A stretch of 64,000 nt of DNA from Paucibacter sp. KCTC 42545 (GTDB lineage: Bacteria > Pseudomonadota > Gammaproteobacteria > Burkholderiales > Burkholderiaceae_C). Shown one piece after another: positions 1 to 8,333 of this stretch (the first letter of the stretch is position 1; each line of letters opens with the position of its first letter). The stretch spans positions 3,720,001-3,784,000 of the forward strand of contig NZ_CP013692.1 of the NCBI RefSeq assembly GCF_001477625.1. Reading direction: 5' to 3'. A program made the position numbers and the translations under genes. Under the pieces are notes generated by a model. That model worked only from the letters and a program-made list of their open reading frames with translations. It ran no database searches and was not told where the DNA came from.

Positions 1-437
1 AGCTGTTGCCCCAGGCCGCCAGCCGCGTCCAAGGCCAGCACAGCCAAGCTGCCACAGCCGTAGTTGGCCACGAAGAGATAGCGCTCTTGCGCATCCAGGC
101 TTAAATGCACCGGTCGCGCCCCGCCCGAGGCCACGCAGCCGGCCAGGCTCAGCGCACCGCTGGTGGCATCGCGCCGATAGACGCTCACCGAGCCGGACAA
201 ACGGCCTTGAAAATCCTCATGCTCATTGGCCACATAAAGCCGGGAGTGATCGGCATTGAAGAGCAAGAAGCTAGGGTTGGGCGCCAGGTCCGGCGTGCCC
301 AAGCTTTGCAAGTCGGCCTCGGCGCCGACGCCGTTCATGGCGAAGCGGTAGATGCCTTGACCATGCGGGGCATAACTGCCCACATAAGCGTGGCAAGGCT
401 TGGCACTGATGTCGGAGCTGACTGGCAGAAGATTCAC
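1..437 (-). CDS. Lactonase, 7-bladed beta-propeller family (partial)
   Basis: The reading frame is open to base 1, so the C-terminal part of the gene lies outside the window. The visible part resembles the 6-phosphogluconolactonase/3-carboxymuconate cyclase beta-propeller family: AYVGSYAPHGQGIYRF near the start, then NPSFLLFNADHSRLYVANE, VSVYRRDATSGAL and GARPVHLSLDAQERYLFVAN, the repeated blade pattern of this fold. Members hydrolyse sugar lactones in the cytoplasm. No ATG is available; the GTG at 437 is the most plausible start, 34 bases after the stop of the NagX-like gene, but no clear ribosome binding site precedes it. It is the fourth gene of a same-strand operon with a chitinase-like lipoprotein, a TonB receptor and a membrane acyltransferase. 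Family call is good; substrate unknown. Confidence 0.8.
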   Translation of the reverse strand, partial: MNLLPVSSDISAKPCHAYVGSYAPHGQGIYRFAMNGVGAEADLQSLGTPDLAPNPSFLLFNADHSRLYVANEHEDFQGRLSGSVSVYRRDATSGALSLAGCVASGGARPVHLSLDAQERYLFVANYGCGSLAVLALDAAGGLGQQ

Positions 438-471
438 GATCGAGAAGGACAGAAAACTGAAGAATGGGAGT

Positions 472-1689
472 CTAGATGCGCAGGCGAACCCCACGCGCCG
501 CGATGAACTTGACGAAGGCCGCCACCGCCACGGCATAGGCCATGCCGAACATCACCCCCAACGGTGCGCTGCGAGTGAAGGCCGGCCACACCCAGTGCAG
601 CAGCTGCATCAGCGCTTCAACGACGAAGGGCGTCAGATAAGCCAGCAAGGGGTTGGCTGCCACCGCATCCAGCAAGCCGGGCAGGCGTGGCGCGGCCACG
701 GAAGTTGCCGCCGTACGTTGCCGCCACTCCAGCCACAGCTGCAAAGCGGCAAAGATCAGCACGCAAGCCGCCGCGCTGTAGAGCGCCCAGCTGGGCGTGG
801 CGTAGATCTTGGAGATCTTGAACGCCGGCCGCATCAGCCCCGCCAGCACGGCGAGCGCGGCAGCAAACAACAGGGCCAGGCCCAGGCGCTGCGCCATGCT
901 GCGGGCACGCGTCTGGTCGAAGAAGATCAGCGCCGTGATGCTGCCGCTGATCGCCAAGCCACCATGCACCGCATTGCCATCCTGACTGAACAGCAGACGC
1001 AGCCAGTCGCTGCTCTGCACCAGCGGCAGGCGCTGCAGGACGAAGTAAGCCATGCACAAGCCCAGCGCCAGCAGCAGGCCGCCCACGCGAGCCCGGCACA
1101 GCAAGAATGCCATGCAGCCAAGCAAATAAGCCCAGCCGATCAGACCCAGAATGCCCCACCACTGCGTCGTCATGCTGCCGCTGCCGTCTGGCGCGCCGCG
1201 ATAAAGCCAGGCCAGTAACGCAAATAGCGCTACACCGGCCAGCCGCCAGCCGCCCGCCAAGGCCGGCCCGCCGCGCAGCGAGCCCCACAGGGCAAAGGCG
1301 GCCACATAGCTCAGCAGCGCCCACAGAGCAATCGGCATGGGCATAGATGCGGCATGGAAGCCGTCTTCCGCGTTGACCATGAAGACGCCAATCAACACCA
1401 GGCTTAAGCCCCGTTGCAGCACATGCAGCAAGAGTTGGCGCGGCGTATCGCCGGCCTTCAGGCGTTGCTGCAGCGCGAAGGGAATGGACATGCCGACGAT
1501 GAACAAAAAGGCCGGAAAGACCACATCGACAAAGCTCATCGCATCCACATCCGCCGGCATATGCAGCATCCAGGCCGGCAGATCGTTGACCCGATGCCAT
1601 TCATTGACGGTGATCATCACCAGCACCGTCAGGGCGCGAAAGATATCGATGCTGGCAATGCGGCCAGCGCGCAAATGGCGTCCGAACAT
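472..1689 (-). CDS. nagX: NagX-like membrane acyltransferase (DUF5009/COG4299)
   Basis: A 405-residue polytopic membrane protein. The N-terminus IASIDIFRALTVLVMITVNEW followed by VDVVFPAFLFIVGMSIPFAL is the signature of the COG4299/DUF5009 family, related to heparan-alpha-glucosaminide N-acetyltransferase and to NagX of N-acetylglucosamine clusters. About ten hydrophobic segments follow. Its ATG overlaps the TGA of the TonB receptor by one base (TGATG), which points to translational coupling. In proteobacterial GlcNAc clusters NagX-type proteins are thought to act on or transport amino sugars at the inner membrane. The family is clear; the symbol rests on similarity and operon context, and the exact reaction is not known. 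Confidence 0.82.
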   Translation of the reverse strand: MFGRHLRAGRIASIDIFRALTVLVMITVNEWHRVNDLPAWMLHMPADVDAMSFVDVVFPAFLFIVGMSIPFALQQRLKAGDTPRQLLLHVLQRGLSLVLIGVFMVNAEDGFHAASMPMPIALWALLSYVAAFALWGSLRGGPALAGGWRLAGVALFALLAWLYRGAPDGSGSMTTQWWGILGLIGWAYLLGCMAFLLCRARVGGLLLALGLCMAYFVLQRLPLVQSSDWLRLLFSQDGNAVHGGLAISGSITALIFFDQTRARSMAQRLGLALLFAAALAVLAGLMRPAFKISKIYATPSWALYSAAACVLIFAALQLWLEWRQRTAATSVAAPRLPGLLDAVAANPLLAYLTPFVVEALMQLLHWVWPAFTRSAPLGVMFGMAYAVAVAAFVKFIAARGVRLRI

Positions 1690-4373
1690 CAGTAGTCAAT
1701 GCCCACGCGCAGGCCAACCATGCGCGGCTCATTCCACATCGCCTTCACAAAGCCGCCGCCATCACCCGCGGCGTTCTTGGTCCACTGATTGGTGAGGTTG
1801 TAGACATAGGCTTCCACATGCCAGTTTTTGGGCGAAACCAGCTTGATCGAGGCATCGATCTTGGTGAAGGCTTTTTGCGCATCGGAGATGTGCGGGTTGT
1901 CCAGATTGCGCAGGGTGAAGTACATCTTGTCCTGCCACTTCAGTGCGATCCAGGGCGTCAGCACATAGCCGCCGTCGAAGTTGAAGCTTTGCGAGAAGTT
2001 GAGGCCCAGGCTGTACTTGGGCGACATCGGCAGGTGGTTGCCGGTGATGTCGTAGATATTGCGGCCCACCAGGGTGGGGTCGTTGCCGGCATAGGCCGGT
2101 GGGCAGGCGGGCGCGCCGTTTTCCTGCCGGTAGTCGCAGTTCCAGGTGTCGCTGAAAGCGGGGTAGTCCTTGATCTTGGAGTTGATGTAGGTGAAGAAGC
2201 CGCCCAGGCGCGCGCCGGACCAGGGCTTGTAATCCAGCTCCAACTCCAGGCCAGGGATCTCCACCGTGCCGACATTGATGGTCTGCCACTTCTGCACGAT
2301 GTCGCAGCCCACGGTATTGGCGGTGCAATCACGCTCAGGCTTGACCTTGGCAGCAAAGAAGGCGTCGGTGACCTGCATGTCCTTGTAGCGGCTGAAGAAG
2401 GCCGTGGCCGAGAGGGACAGACGCTTATTCAGCATCAAACCCTTGTAGCCAAATTCCAGATTAGTGACCGTCTCGGGCTTGTAGGGGAAGAAGGTGAGTT
2501 GCGGCGATGGGCCTTCGGCGCATTGGAAGCCGCCGCAGCGGTCGTCCTTGTCGCCAAAGCCGCCCGCCTTGTAGCCGGTGGACAGCGAGGTGAACACCAT
2601 GTCTTGCGGCGTGAGCTGATTCATCAAACCCAGGCGATAGGTGAACTTGCTCCAGGACATCGAGTTGTCGTTCTGCGCCGGTGGCTGGTATTGCGCGTAG
2701 GCGCCGGTGCCGGCCAAGGGGCCCATGCCGGCCGTCAGATTGCTGCTGCTCGGTGGTTTGAAGTCCGGCGCGCCGGGCACGCCCGGATCAAACAGACCGT
2801 TGAAGTAGGCCGGCGAAGTGCTGTCCCATTCGCCGCCGTAGACCTTGCCGCCCTTGTCGGTTTTGCTGTCGCGGCTGTAGCGCCCGCCCAGGGTGGCGGT
2901 CCAGGTATTGGCGAACTTCAGGTCCATCTGGCCGAAGACGGCCTTGGCATCGATCTGCCGATTGGGCTGCTGGTAGTACTGGCTGATCGGGTAACCGTAA
3001 GGCGGGTTGACCAGTTGCTCCTGCGCATAGTCGATGGCGTTCTTCTCGCGCATCCAGAAGGCGCCCAGCACGTACTGCAGGTTCTCGGTCTTTTGCTTGA
3101 ACTGCAACTCCTGCACCAGCGAGAGGTATTTGGAGCTCAGCGTGCGGGAGGTGTCGTCCCGCACCGGCCAGCTGCCCCAGTCGCCATCAGGTCCAACCGG
3201 CCACTGGGCCGTGACCTGGCTGGAGAGGCGGTGATAGCCGGAGTCATCATCGCCTTGCTGCGAACGGCGCTGGTCGGCGTAGGCAAAGTTGTATTCCAGG
3301 CTGCTGTGCTTGCTGAGGTTCCAGTTCAAGCCGCCGCGCACCGTGTCGATGGACATATCGATCTTGCCCGGCACATTGATGCTGACATCCCACTGCCCGC
3401 CCGGGCAGGCGAAGCGCGTGCCGGCGGCCTGGGCGCAGTCTTTCAGGCCGATGTCGCCGGCGCCGTTGTTCTTGAACTTTTCATAGCCCAGCGAGGCTTC
3501 CAGATCGGGGCTGATCTTCCAGCGCCCGGTCAGGCGTGCCGCCCACTCGTTCTTGTTGTTGTAGGCATCGGCCTTGCTGACCTTGCTGTTGTAGCGCTGG
3601 TCCACATCGGGAATGCCATCGGCCACAAAGCCGTGCTCGGGCATATTGACGTCGGTGAAGTCCTGCGACTGGTTCAGCCAGCTGTCGCGCTTGAGCACCA
3701 TCACGGTGGCGCGCAGGGCGAAGTTGTCGCTCAGGCCGATGTTCTGAATCAGATTGAGTTGGCGCTTGTTGTAACTGCCGAAGTCCAGTTCGGCACTGCC
3801 GTAGGTCTCACCAAACTCGGGCTTGGCCGGAATGATGTTGATGCTGCCGGCGGTGGAGTTGCGGCCGAACAGCGTGCCCTGCGGGCCACGCAAGACTTCC
3901 ACCTGATCCAGGTCGAACATCAGAGCCATCGCCCCCTGGGGACGCGGCGAATAAAGGCCGCCCACATGCAGGCCCACGGCGGGGTCGCCGATCTCGGTGA
4001 AATTGTTCGAGCTGATGCCGCGGATGGCGATTTGCACGCCCGAATCCGCACCGGTCGAGATCTGCAAATTGGGCACCGTGCCGGCCAGGCCGCGCACATC
4101 GGTGACGCCCTCGCGGGTCAGCTTGTCCTGCGTGATGGCGGTCACCGACACCGGCGTTTGCAGCAGGCCCGAACTCATGCGTGTGGCCGTGACGGTGACG
4201 GTGGGCAGTTCGGACTTATCAGCTTTCTCCGCTTTCTCAGCCTTGTCTGTTTTGTCGGCTGTCGCGGCTGCTTGTTGTTGCGCCCAGGCGGCCGGGGCCA
4301 GCAAGCTGCTGATGGCCAAACCAATGGCGCCGAGGCGCACGCTACTGCAAAGGCGTCGGGAAGATGCATTCAT
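1689..4373 (-). CDS. TonB-dependent outer-membrane receptor
   Basis: 894 residues. A signal peptide (about 33 residues ending APAAWAQ) is followed by a lysine/aspartate-rich linker, a plug domain (about residues 60-190, with TPVSVTAITQDKL, VQIAIRGISSNNF and VEVLRGPQGTLFGRNSTAG) and a 22-strand-type barrel ending in an aromatic (VGLRVGIDY). This is a TonB/ExbBD-energised importer of large substrates. The ATG at 4373 is preferred over an upstream in-frame codon at 4403 because AGGAG lies about 10 bases before it and the signal peptide then begins correctly. It sits between a GH19 chitinase-like lipoprotein and a NagX-like protein, so an amino-sugar oligomer is a reasonable guess for its substrate; a siderophore cannot be excluded. 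Confidence 0.93.
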   Translation of the reverse strand: MNASSRRLCSSVRLGAIGLAISSLLAPAAWAQQQAAATADKTDKAEKAEKADKSELPTVTVTATRMSSGLLQTPVSVTAITQDKLTREGVTDVRGLAGTVPNLQISTGADSGVQIAIRGISSNNFTEIGDPAVGLHVGGLYSPRPQGAMALMFDLDQVEVLRGPQGTLFGRNSTAGSINIIPAKPEFGETYGSAELDFGSYNKRQLNLIQNIGLSDNFALRATVMVLKRDSWLNQSQDFTDVNMPEHGFVADGIPDVDQRYNSKVSKADAYNNKNEWAARLTGRWKISPDLEASLGYEKFKNNGAGDIGLKDCAQAAGTRFACPGGQWDVSINVPGKIDMSIDTVRGGLNWNLSKHSSLEYNFAYADQRRSQQGDDDSGYHRLSSQVTAQWPVGPDGDWGSWPVRDDTSRTLSSKYLSLVQELQFKQKTENLQYVLGAFWMREKNAIDYAQEQLVNPPYGYPISQYYQQPNRQIDAKAVFGQMDLKFANTWTATLGGRYSRDSKTDKGGKVYGGEWDSTSPAYFNGLFDPGVPGAPDFKPPSSSNLTAGMGPLAGTGAYAQYQPPAQNDNSMSWSKFTYRLGLMNQLTPQDMVFTSLSTGYKAGGFGDKDDRCGGFQCAEGPSPQLTFFPYKPETVTNLEFGYKGLMLNKRLSLSATAFFSRYKDMQVTDAFFAAKVKPERDCTANTVGCDIVQKWQTINVGTVEIPGLELELDYKPWSGARLGGFFTYINSKIKDYPAFSDTWNCDYRQENGAPACPPAYAGNDPTLVGRNIYDITGNHLPMSPKYSLGLNFSQSFNFDGGYVLTPWIALKWQDKMYFTLRNLDNPHISDAQKAFTKIDASIKLVSPKNWHVEAYVYNLTNQWTKNAAGDGGGFVKAMWNEPRMVGLRVGIDY

Positions 4374-4405
4374 GGTCGGTGGTCTCCTGGTTTTCTGGGG
4401 CAAAT

Positions 4406-5167
4406 TCAGCAGCTCAGGCGCGGGCCTGGCGGGACGTTGAACAAGGCCGCTGCGCGGCGGTAGAAATCAATGCGGCGGGCGATTTGCTGAGCCGCTGGGG
4501 AGTCAGCTGGCTTGTCGCATTCCAGCGCGCCGTTGATGGCGCGAATGCTGGCGCCGAAGCCGGCGCCCGCCACCATGGCCTGGTGGGCCGGAATGGTGGC
4601 CGGGCCAGGCTGGCTCATCCAGTACCAGATGGCGGTTTGCCAGGCCAGCTTGGGTTCGCGCGCCACCCGGTCGGGATCGGCCCACAGGTCTTCACCCAAG
4701 GCCTGGCCGGCAGCCAAGTACTGGTAGTTCCAGCTGAGCTGAATCGGGCCTCGGCCGAAATACTGCTGGCCGGGCGCGCAGGTCTGGCCGCGCTCCACAC
4801 TGCAGTAATGGTCGTAGTTGGCTTGGTTGTACTCGCGCACGGCTTTGAGCGAATCGGACTCGTGCGCGATATTGGCTAGAAAGGCCGCCATCTCCTGGCG
4901 GCGCAGCTCGGCCGAACCTTCCCCCGCAAAGCCAGGGAATGAGCGCGCCGCCGCCACAAAGCCTGCGTAGCTGTAGAAGGGCAGGCGCTGCGGGAACAGT
5001 TGCTCGAACTGCGCTTCGCTGGGCAGGAACTGCGCTTGCTCTGCCACCTCTGCCACCGCGGGCTTTCCGGGCTGGGCGCAAGCCCCCAGCAACAAGGCCA
5101 GCAGTGAGGCCAGCGCCCCTGGCCAAGCAAGTAGCTGCCGATGGCGACGATGCGTGAAACGCGACAT
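4406..5167 (-). CDS. GH19 chitinase-like lipoprotein
   Basis: 253 residues. The N-terminus has a basic stretch, a hydrophobic core and a lipobox (LLGAC, Cys30), so it is probably a lipoprotein. The catalytic domain follows the glycoside hydrolase 19 pattern: MAAFLANIAHESDSL with the general acid in His102-Glu103, then a conserved YFGRGPIQLSWNYQY block, and a C-terminal ASIRAINGALEC segment. GH19 enzymes cleave chitin, and some bacterial members cleave peptidoglycan. The start at 5167 follows AGGAAAGGTGTT; a longer in-frame start at 5218 would put 17 extra residues before the signal sequence. It is the first gene of the operon that continues into the TonB receptor and is divergent from a two-component system. 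Confidence 0.88.
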   Translation of the reverse strand: MSRFTHRRHRQLLAWPGALASLLALLLGACAQPGKPAVAEVAEQAQFLPSEAQFEQLFPQRLPFYSYAGFVAAARSFPGFAGEGSAELRRQEMAAFLANIAHESDSLKAVREYNQANYDHYCSVERGQTCAPGQQYFGRGPIQLSWNYQYLAAGQALGEDLWADPDRVAREPKLAWQTAIWYWMSQPGPATIPAHQAMVAGAGFGASIRAINGALECDKPADSPAAQQIARRIDFYRRAAALFNVPPGPRLSC

Positions 5168-5298
5168 AACACCTTTCCTGCGGGTCAAGGATGCCATTAT
5201 TGGTATCGGACTGGTCATGGGTTTTCGTCCGGCTGCCGCATCTTCTCCAATACCGTCTTAAGACCGCATTAACGCGGGCCTTGGTAGAGTCCCTCGCT

Positions 5299-5964
5299 AT
5301 GCGAATCTGTCTGGTGGAAGACGACCTCGAGCTGGGTCATTCGGTGCAGGCCCTGTTGCAAGACGGTGGTCATGACGTGGTCTGGGTGCGGCGCTTGACC
5401 GAGGCGCGCTACTGGCTAGAGCAGCAACAAGGCTTTGACGCCCTGGTGCTGGACCTGGGCCTGCCCGATGGCAATGGCCTGGAGTTGCTGCGCCTGATGC
5501 GCCAGAGCAATAAGCAGCTGCCCATCGTGGTGATCACCGCCCGCAGCGGCATTGAAGACCGCCTGCACGGCTTGGACAGCGGCGCCGACGACTATCTGGT
5601 CAAACCCTTCGCCGGGCCCGAGTTGCTGGCCCGCTTGCGCGCGGTAGCGCGGCGTGCCGGCCTGCTCAGCAGCGACGCCGAGGGACAGGAATGGCGGCTC
5701 AAAGACCTGAGCCTGGACGAGCGCCGCATGGTGCTGAGCCGACATGGCCAGGTCATCAATTTATCGCCCACCGAGTTCTCCATCCTGCTGACCTTGCTCA
5801 AGCTGCCCGACCGCGTGGTGACGCGGCGCGAGCTGGAGGCGCGCGCCATGCCTAACGCCGACAACCATGCACTCGATGTGCATATCTTCAATCTGCGCAA
5901 GAAAATCGGTGAAGGCTATGTGCGCACCGTGCGCGGCGTTGGCTTTGTGCTGGAGCGGCAATGA
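5299..5964 (+). CDS. OmpR/PhoB-family response regulator (QseB/TctD-like)
   Basis: 221 residues. The receiver domain (1-115) has the acidic pocket ED near residue 8, phosphoacceptor Asp52 in LVLDLGLPDG and the conserved Lys in DDYLVKPF. A C-terminal winged-helix DNA-binding domain (about 130-220) ends in RKKIGEGYVRTVRGVGFVL, typical of the OmpR group. The ATG at 5299 fits the usual N-terminus MRICLVEDD; the frame is open further upstream but that part is not conserved in type. It overlaps its sensor kinase (ATGA) and is divergent from the chitinase/TonB operon, making that operon a candidate target, though no binding repeat was identified. Confidence 0.95.
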   Translation: MRICLVEDDLELGHSVQALLQDGGHDVVWVRRLTEARYWLEQQQGFDALVLDLGLPDGNGLELLRLMRQSNKQLPIVVITARSGIEDRLHGLDSGADDYLVKPFAGPELLARLRAVARRAGLLSSDAEGQEWRLKDLSLDERRMVLSRHGQVINLSPTEFSILLTLLKLPDRVVTRRELEARAMPNADNHALDVHIFNLRKKIGEGYVRTVRGVGFVLERQ

Positions 5965-7349
5965 GTGAGGTGACCGGCGCGGCGGCCCGCAAATCGCTAT
6001 TCCGCCGCACCTTCGGCGCTTTTGCGGCGGTGGCCTTGCTGAGCTGGTGCGGGCTGATGGTGCGCGAGTTCCACGAGGTCAGCGTGGTGCATTCCCGCAA
6101 TGGCCAGGCCGCCAATCGTCTGTGGGCGGAGCAAGCCCGCATGCAGGCCCAGCAATGGGCCGGCCAGGCCGAGCGCCTGGACGCCGCGCTGGCCGAGCTG
6201 GAGCATTTGCGCGAGCAGGAGTGGCAAGACATCGGCTACGAGCCGCCCATCATCGCCCAGCAGGTGTGGCAGGGCGAGCGCCTGCTGCACCGCATGGGCA
6301 CGCCCGAGATGGGCGACCGCCTGACGCCCGATGAGCAGAAATTCGCCAGCGATGAGCGCTGGCTCTACATCGAAGCGCGCGCGCCCGAGCAGGACTTGAT
6401 CGTGCGGCGCTGGCAAGAGGTACCGGGCGACTGGCATTTCAGCGCCGATGGCCTGAGCTATTACGCCCGCCCCTTGTTCTACAGCTTGCCGCTGATGCTG
6501 TTGATCGCTTGGTTTTTGTTGCGCGCGGGCTTTGCGCCGCTGCGCCGCATTGGCGAGCAGATTGCGCAGCGCTCGGCCACCGAGCTGAACGCGCTGCCGC
6601 CCTCGCCTTTCGAGGAGTTGGCGCCGGTGGTGACGGCCGTCAATCAACTGATGGCGCGCTTGCAGCAGCGCCTGGAACGCGAGCGCGAATTCCTGCTCGA
6701 CGCCGCACATGAGCTGAAGACGCCGCTGGCGGTGATCCAGCTCAATGCCGAGACGCTGCAAAGCCAGCCCAGCCCGCAGCGCCGTGAGGAGTCGCTGCAG
6801 CGCCTGGGCGATGGCGTGCAGCGTGCCAATCACACCGTGCAGCAATTGCTGGCCCTGGCCCGCAGCGGCGCCGACACCGAAAGCGCCGAGTTGCGCCGCC
6901 ATGATCTCGTCAGCCTAACGCGTGATCGCATTGTGCTGGCCAGCGAACTGGCGCTGGCCCGCGGCATCGAGCTGGAGTTGCTGGCGCCGGAACACTGCGA
7001 GCTGCCCATGCACCGCGAAAGCCTGGGCGCTTTGATCGACAACCTGGTGGACAACGCCGTCAAATACTCGCCGCCCGGCAGCCTGGTGCAGGTGAGCATC
7101 AGCGAGGCTGCCGACAGCGTCACGCTGAGCGTGCGGGACCAGGGGCCTGGCATCGCCGCAGACATGCATGCCAAGGTGTTCGAGCGCTTCTTCCGCCTGC
7201 CCGGGCTCAATCAGCCCGGCAGCGGCCTGGGCCTGGCCATCGTGGAGCGGGCAGCGGCGCGCCATCAGGCCACGGTCAGCCTGGCCGCGGCGCAGGCCGA
7301 TCCGGCGGCGCCGGGGTTGTGTGTCACGGTCATATTGCCGCGCCGTTAA
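5961..7349 (+). CDS. Two-component sensor histidine kinase
   Basis: 462 residues. A transmembrane helix near residues 15-35, a periplasmic sensing region of about 135 residues, a second helix near 172-190, a HAMP-like linker, then the H-box DAAHELKTPL with phosphorylatable His250, an N-box (DNLVDNAVKYSP), and G-boxes (VRDQGPGIA, GSGLGLAIVERAA). Architecture matches QseC/TctE-type inner-membrane kinases of the HisKA class. The start codon overlaps the stop of the response regulator (ATGA), so the two are translated together and almost certainly form one signalling pair. The signal it senses cannot be read from the sequence. Confidence 0.95.
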   Translation: MSEVTGAAARKSLFRRTFGAFAAVALLSWCGLMVREFHEVSVVHSRNGQAANRLWAEQARMQAQQWAGQAERLDAALAELEHLREQEWQDIGYEPPIIAQQVWQGERLLHRMGTPEMGDRLTPDEQKFASDERWLYIEARAPEQDLIVRRWQEVPGDWHFSADGLSYYARPLFYSLPLMLLIAWFLLRAGFAPLRRIGEQIAQRSATELNALPPSPFEELAPVVTAVNQLMARLQQRLEREREFLLDAAHELKTPLAVIQLNAETLQSQPSPQRREESLQRLGDGVQRANHTVQQLLALARSGADTESAELRRHDLVSLTRDRIVLASELALARGIELELLAPEHCELPMHRESLGALIDNLVDNAVKYSPPGSLVQVSISEAADSVTLSVRDQGPGIAADMHAKVFERFFRLPGLNQPGSGLGLAIVERAAARHQATVSLAAAQADPAAPGLCVTVILPRR

Positions 7350-7433
7350 GACTCAGGAGCCAGCCCGGTTCCAGCGACAAGCAAAGCAAAAATTTGAGTG
7401 CCCGGTCCGGCCGGCAAGCTCTATGCTGGTCAT

Positions 7434-8144
7434 ATGAATGCCAAGGCCAGACCTGCTGCTTCCGGTTCAGTTGCATCTGCATCTGCCGCTGATGCCTCGG
7501 TGCCGCCCTGCAAGGACGAGGCGCACGCAGACATGCAATCGCTCTACCGCTGGCGGGCGCCGGTCTACGACCTGGAGCTGGCAGCCTTTGAGCCCCTGCG
7601 CCGCCTGGCCATCGATAGCCTTGGCTTGCAGCCGGGCCAGTGCGTGCTTGACCTGGGTTGCGGCACCGGCTTGTCGCTGGGCTTGCTGCGCCAGGCGGTA
7701 GGCCCGCAGGGCCGGGTAACCGGCGTGGAGCAATGCCCGGCCATGGCCGAGCGGGCGCGGGCCAAGATTCAGGCTCATGGCAAAGCTTGGCGCAATACTG
7801 AGGTGCTGCTCACACCCGCCGCGCAGGTCGAGTGGCCTGCCGATCTGCCGCCGGCCGATGCCGCCCTGTTCCACTTCACCCACGATGTTTTGCAAAGCCC
7901 CGCCGCGCTGGACCGTACCCTGGCCGTGCTGCGCCCCGGCGCGCAGGTGGTGGCCTTGGGCCTGTGCTGGGCACCGCCCTGGCAATGGGCCAGCAATGCC
8001 TTTGTGCTGGGCGCAGCGCTGCACTCGATGAGTTCTCTCGACGACCTTGCCTGCCCTTGGCGAGGTCTGGCGGCCCGGCTGCAGCAGCACCGCATCAGCC
8101 GCCACTGGATGGACAGCATCTATCTGCTGCAGGGTCAGGTCTGA
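7434..8144 (+). CDS. Class I SAM-dependent methyltransferase
   Basis: 236 residues. After a low-complexity Ala/Ser-rich leader (residues 1-25) comes a Rossmann-type methyltransferase fold: motif I VLDLGCGTGLSLGLL, motif II acidic residue in GRVTGVEQCPAM, and a motif IV-like DAALFHFTHDVL. Such proteins transfer a methyl group from S-adenosylmethionine; the acceptor is unknown. The ATG at 7434 is preferred to an in-frame GTG at 7398. It lies 84 bases after the sensor kinase gene and may be read from the same transcript or its own promoter. Confidence 0.85.
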   Translation: MNAKARPAASGSVASASAADASVPPCKDEAHADMQSLYRWRAPVYDLELAAFEPLRRLAIDSLGLQPGQCVLDLGCGTGLSLGLLRQAVGPQGRVTGVEQCPAMAERARAKIQAHGKAWRNTEVLLTPAAQVEWPADLPPADAALFHFTHDVLQSPAALDRTLAVLRPGAQVVALGLCWAPPWQWASNAFVLGAALHSMSSLDDLACPWRGLAARLQQHRISRHWMDSIYLLQGQV

Positions 8145-8333
8145 AACCGGCGTCCGAGCTAGAGCTCAGCCTGACCGTTCCGCTTGAAGCAAGACCCGCA
8201 ACTGGAAATACGCCAACTGCTGAGGCCAGGCCAAAAGCCCCAACCGCGCCCGCCGCCGTCCGGGTTCAAAGTGCCACGAAAAAGAGCCCTCTTTGCCGCG
8301 CCACAATGGCTGCAAACCGAGGAGACTCTGCGC

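Noticed and set aside
1818..4463. 881-codon plus-strand open frame
   Set aside because: Antisense to the TonB-dependent receptor, with no recognisable motifs; produced by strong GC3 bias.
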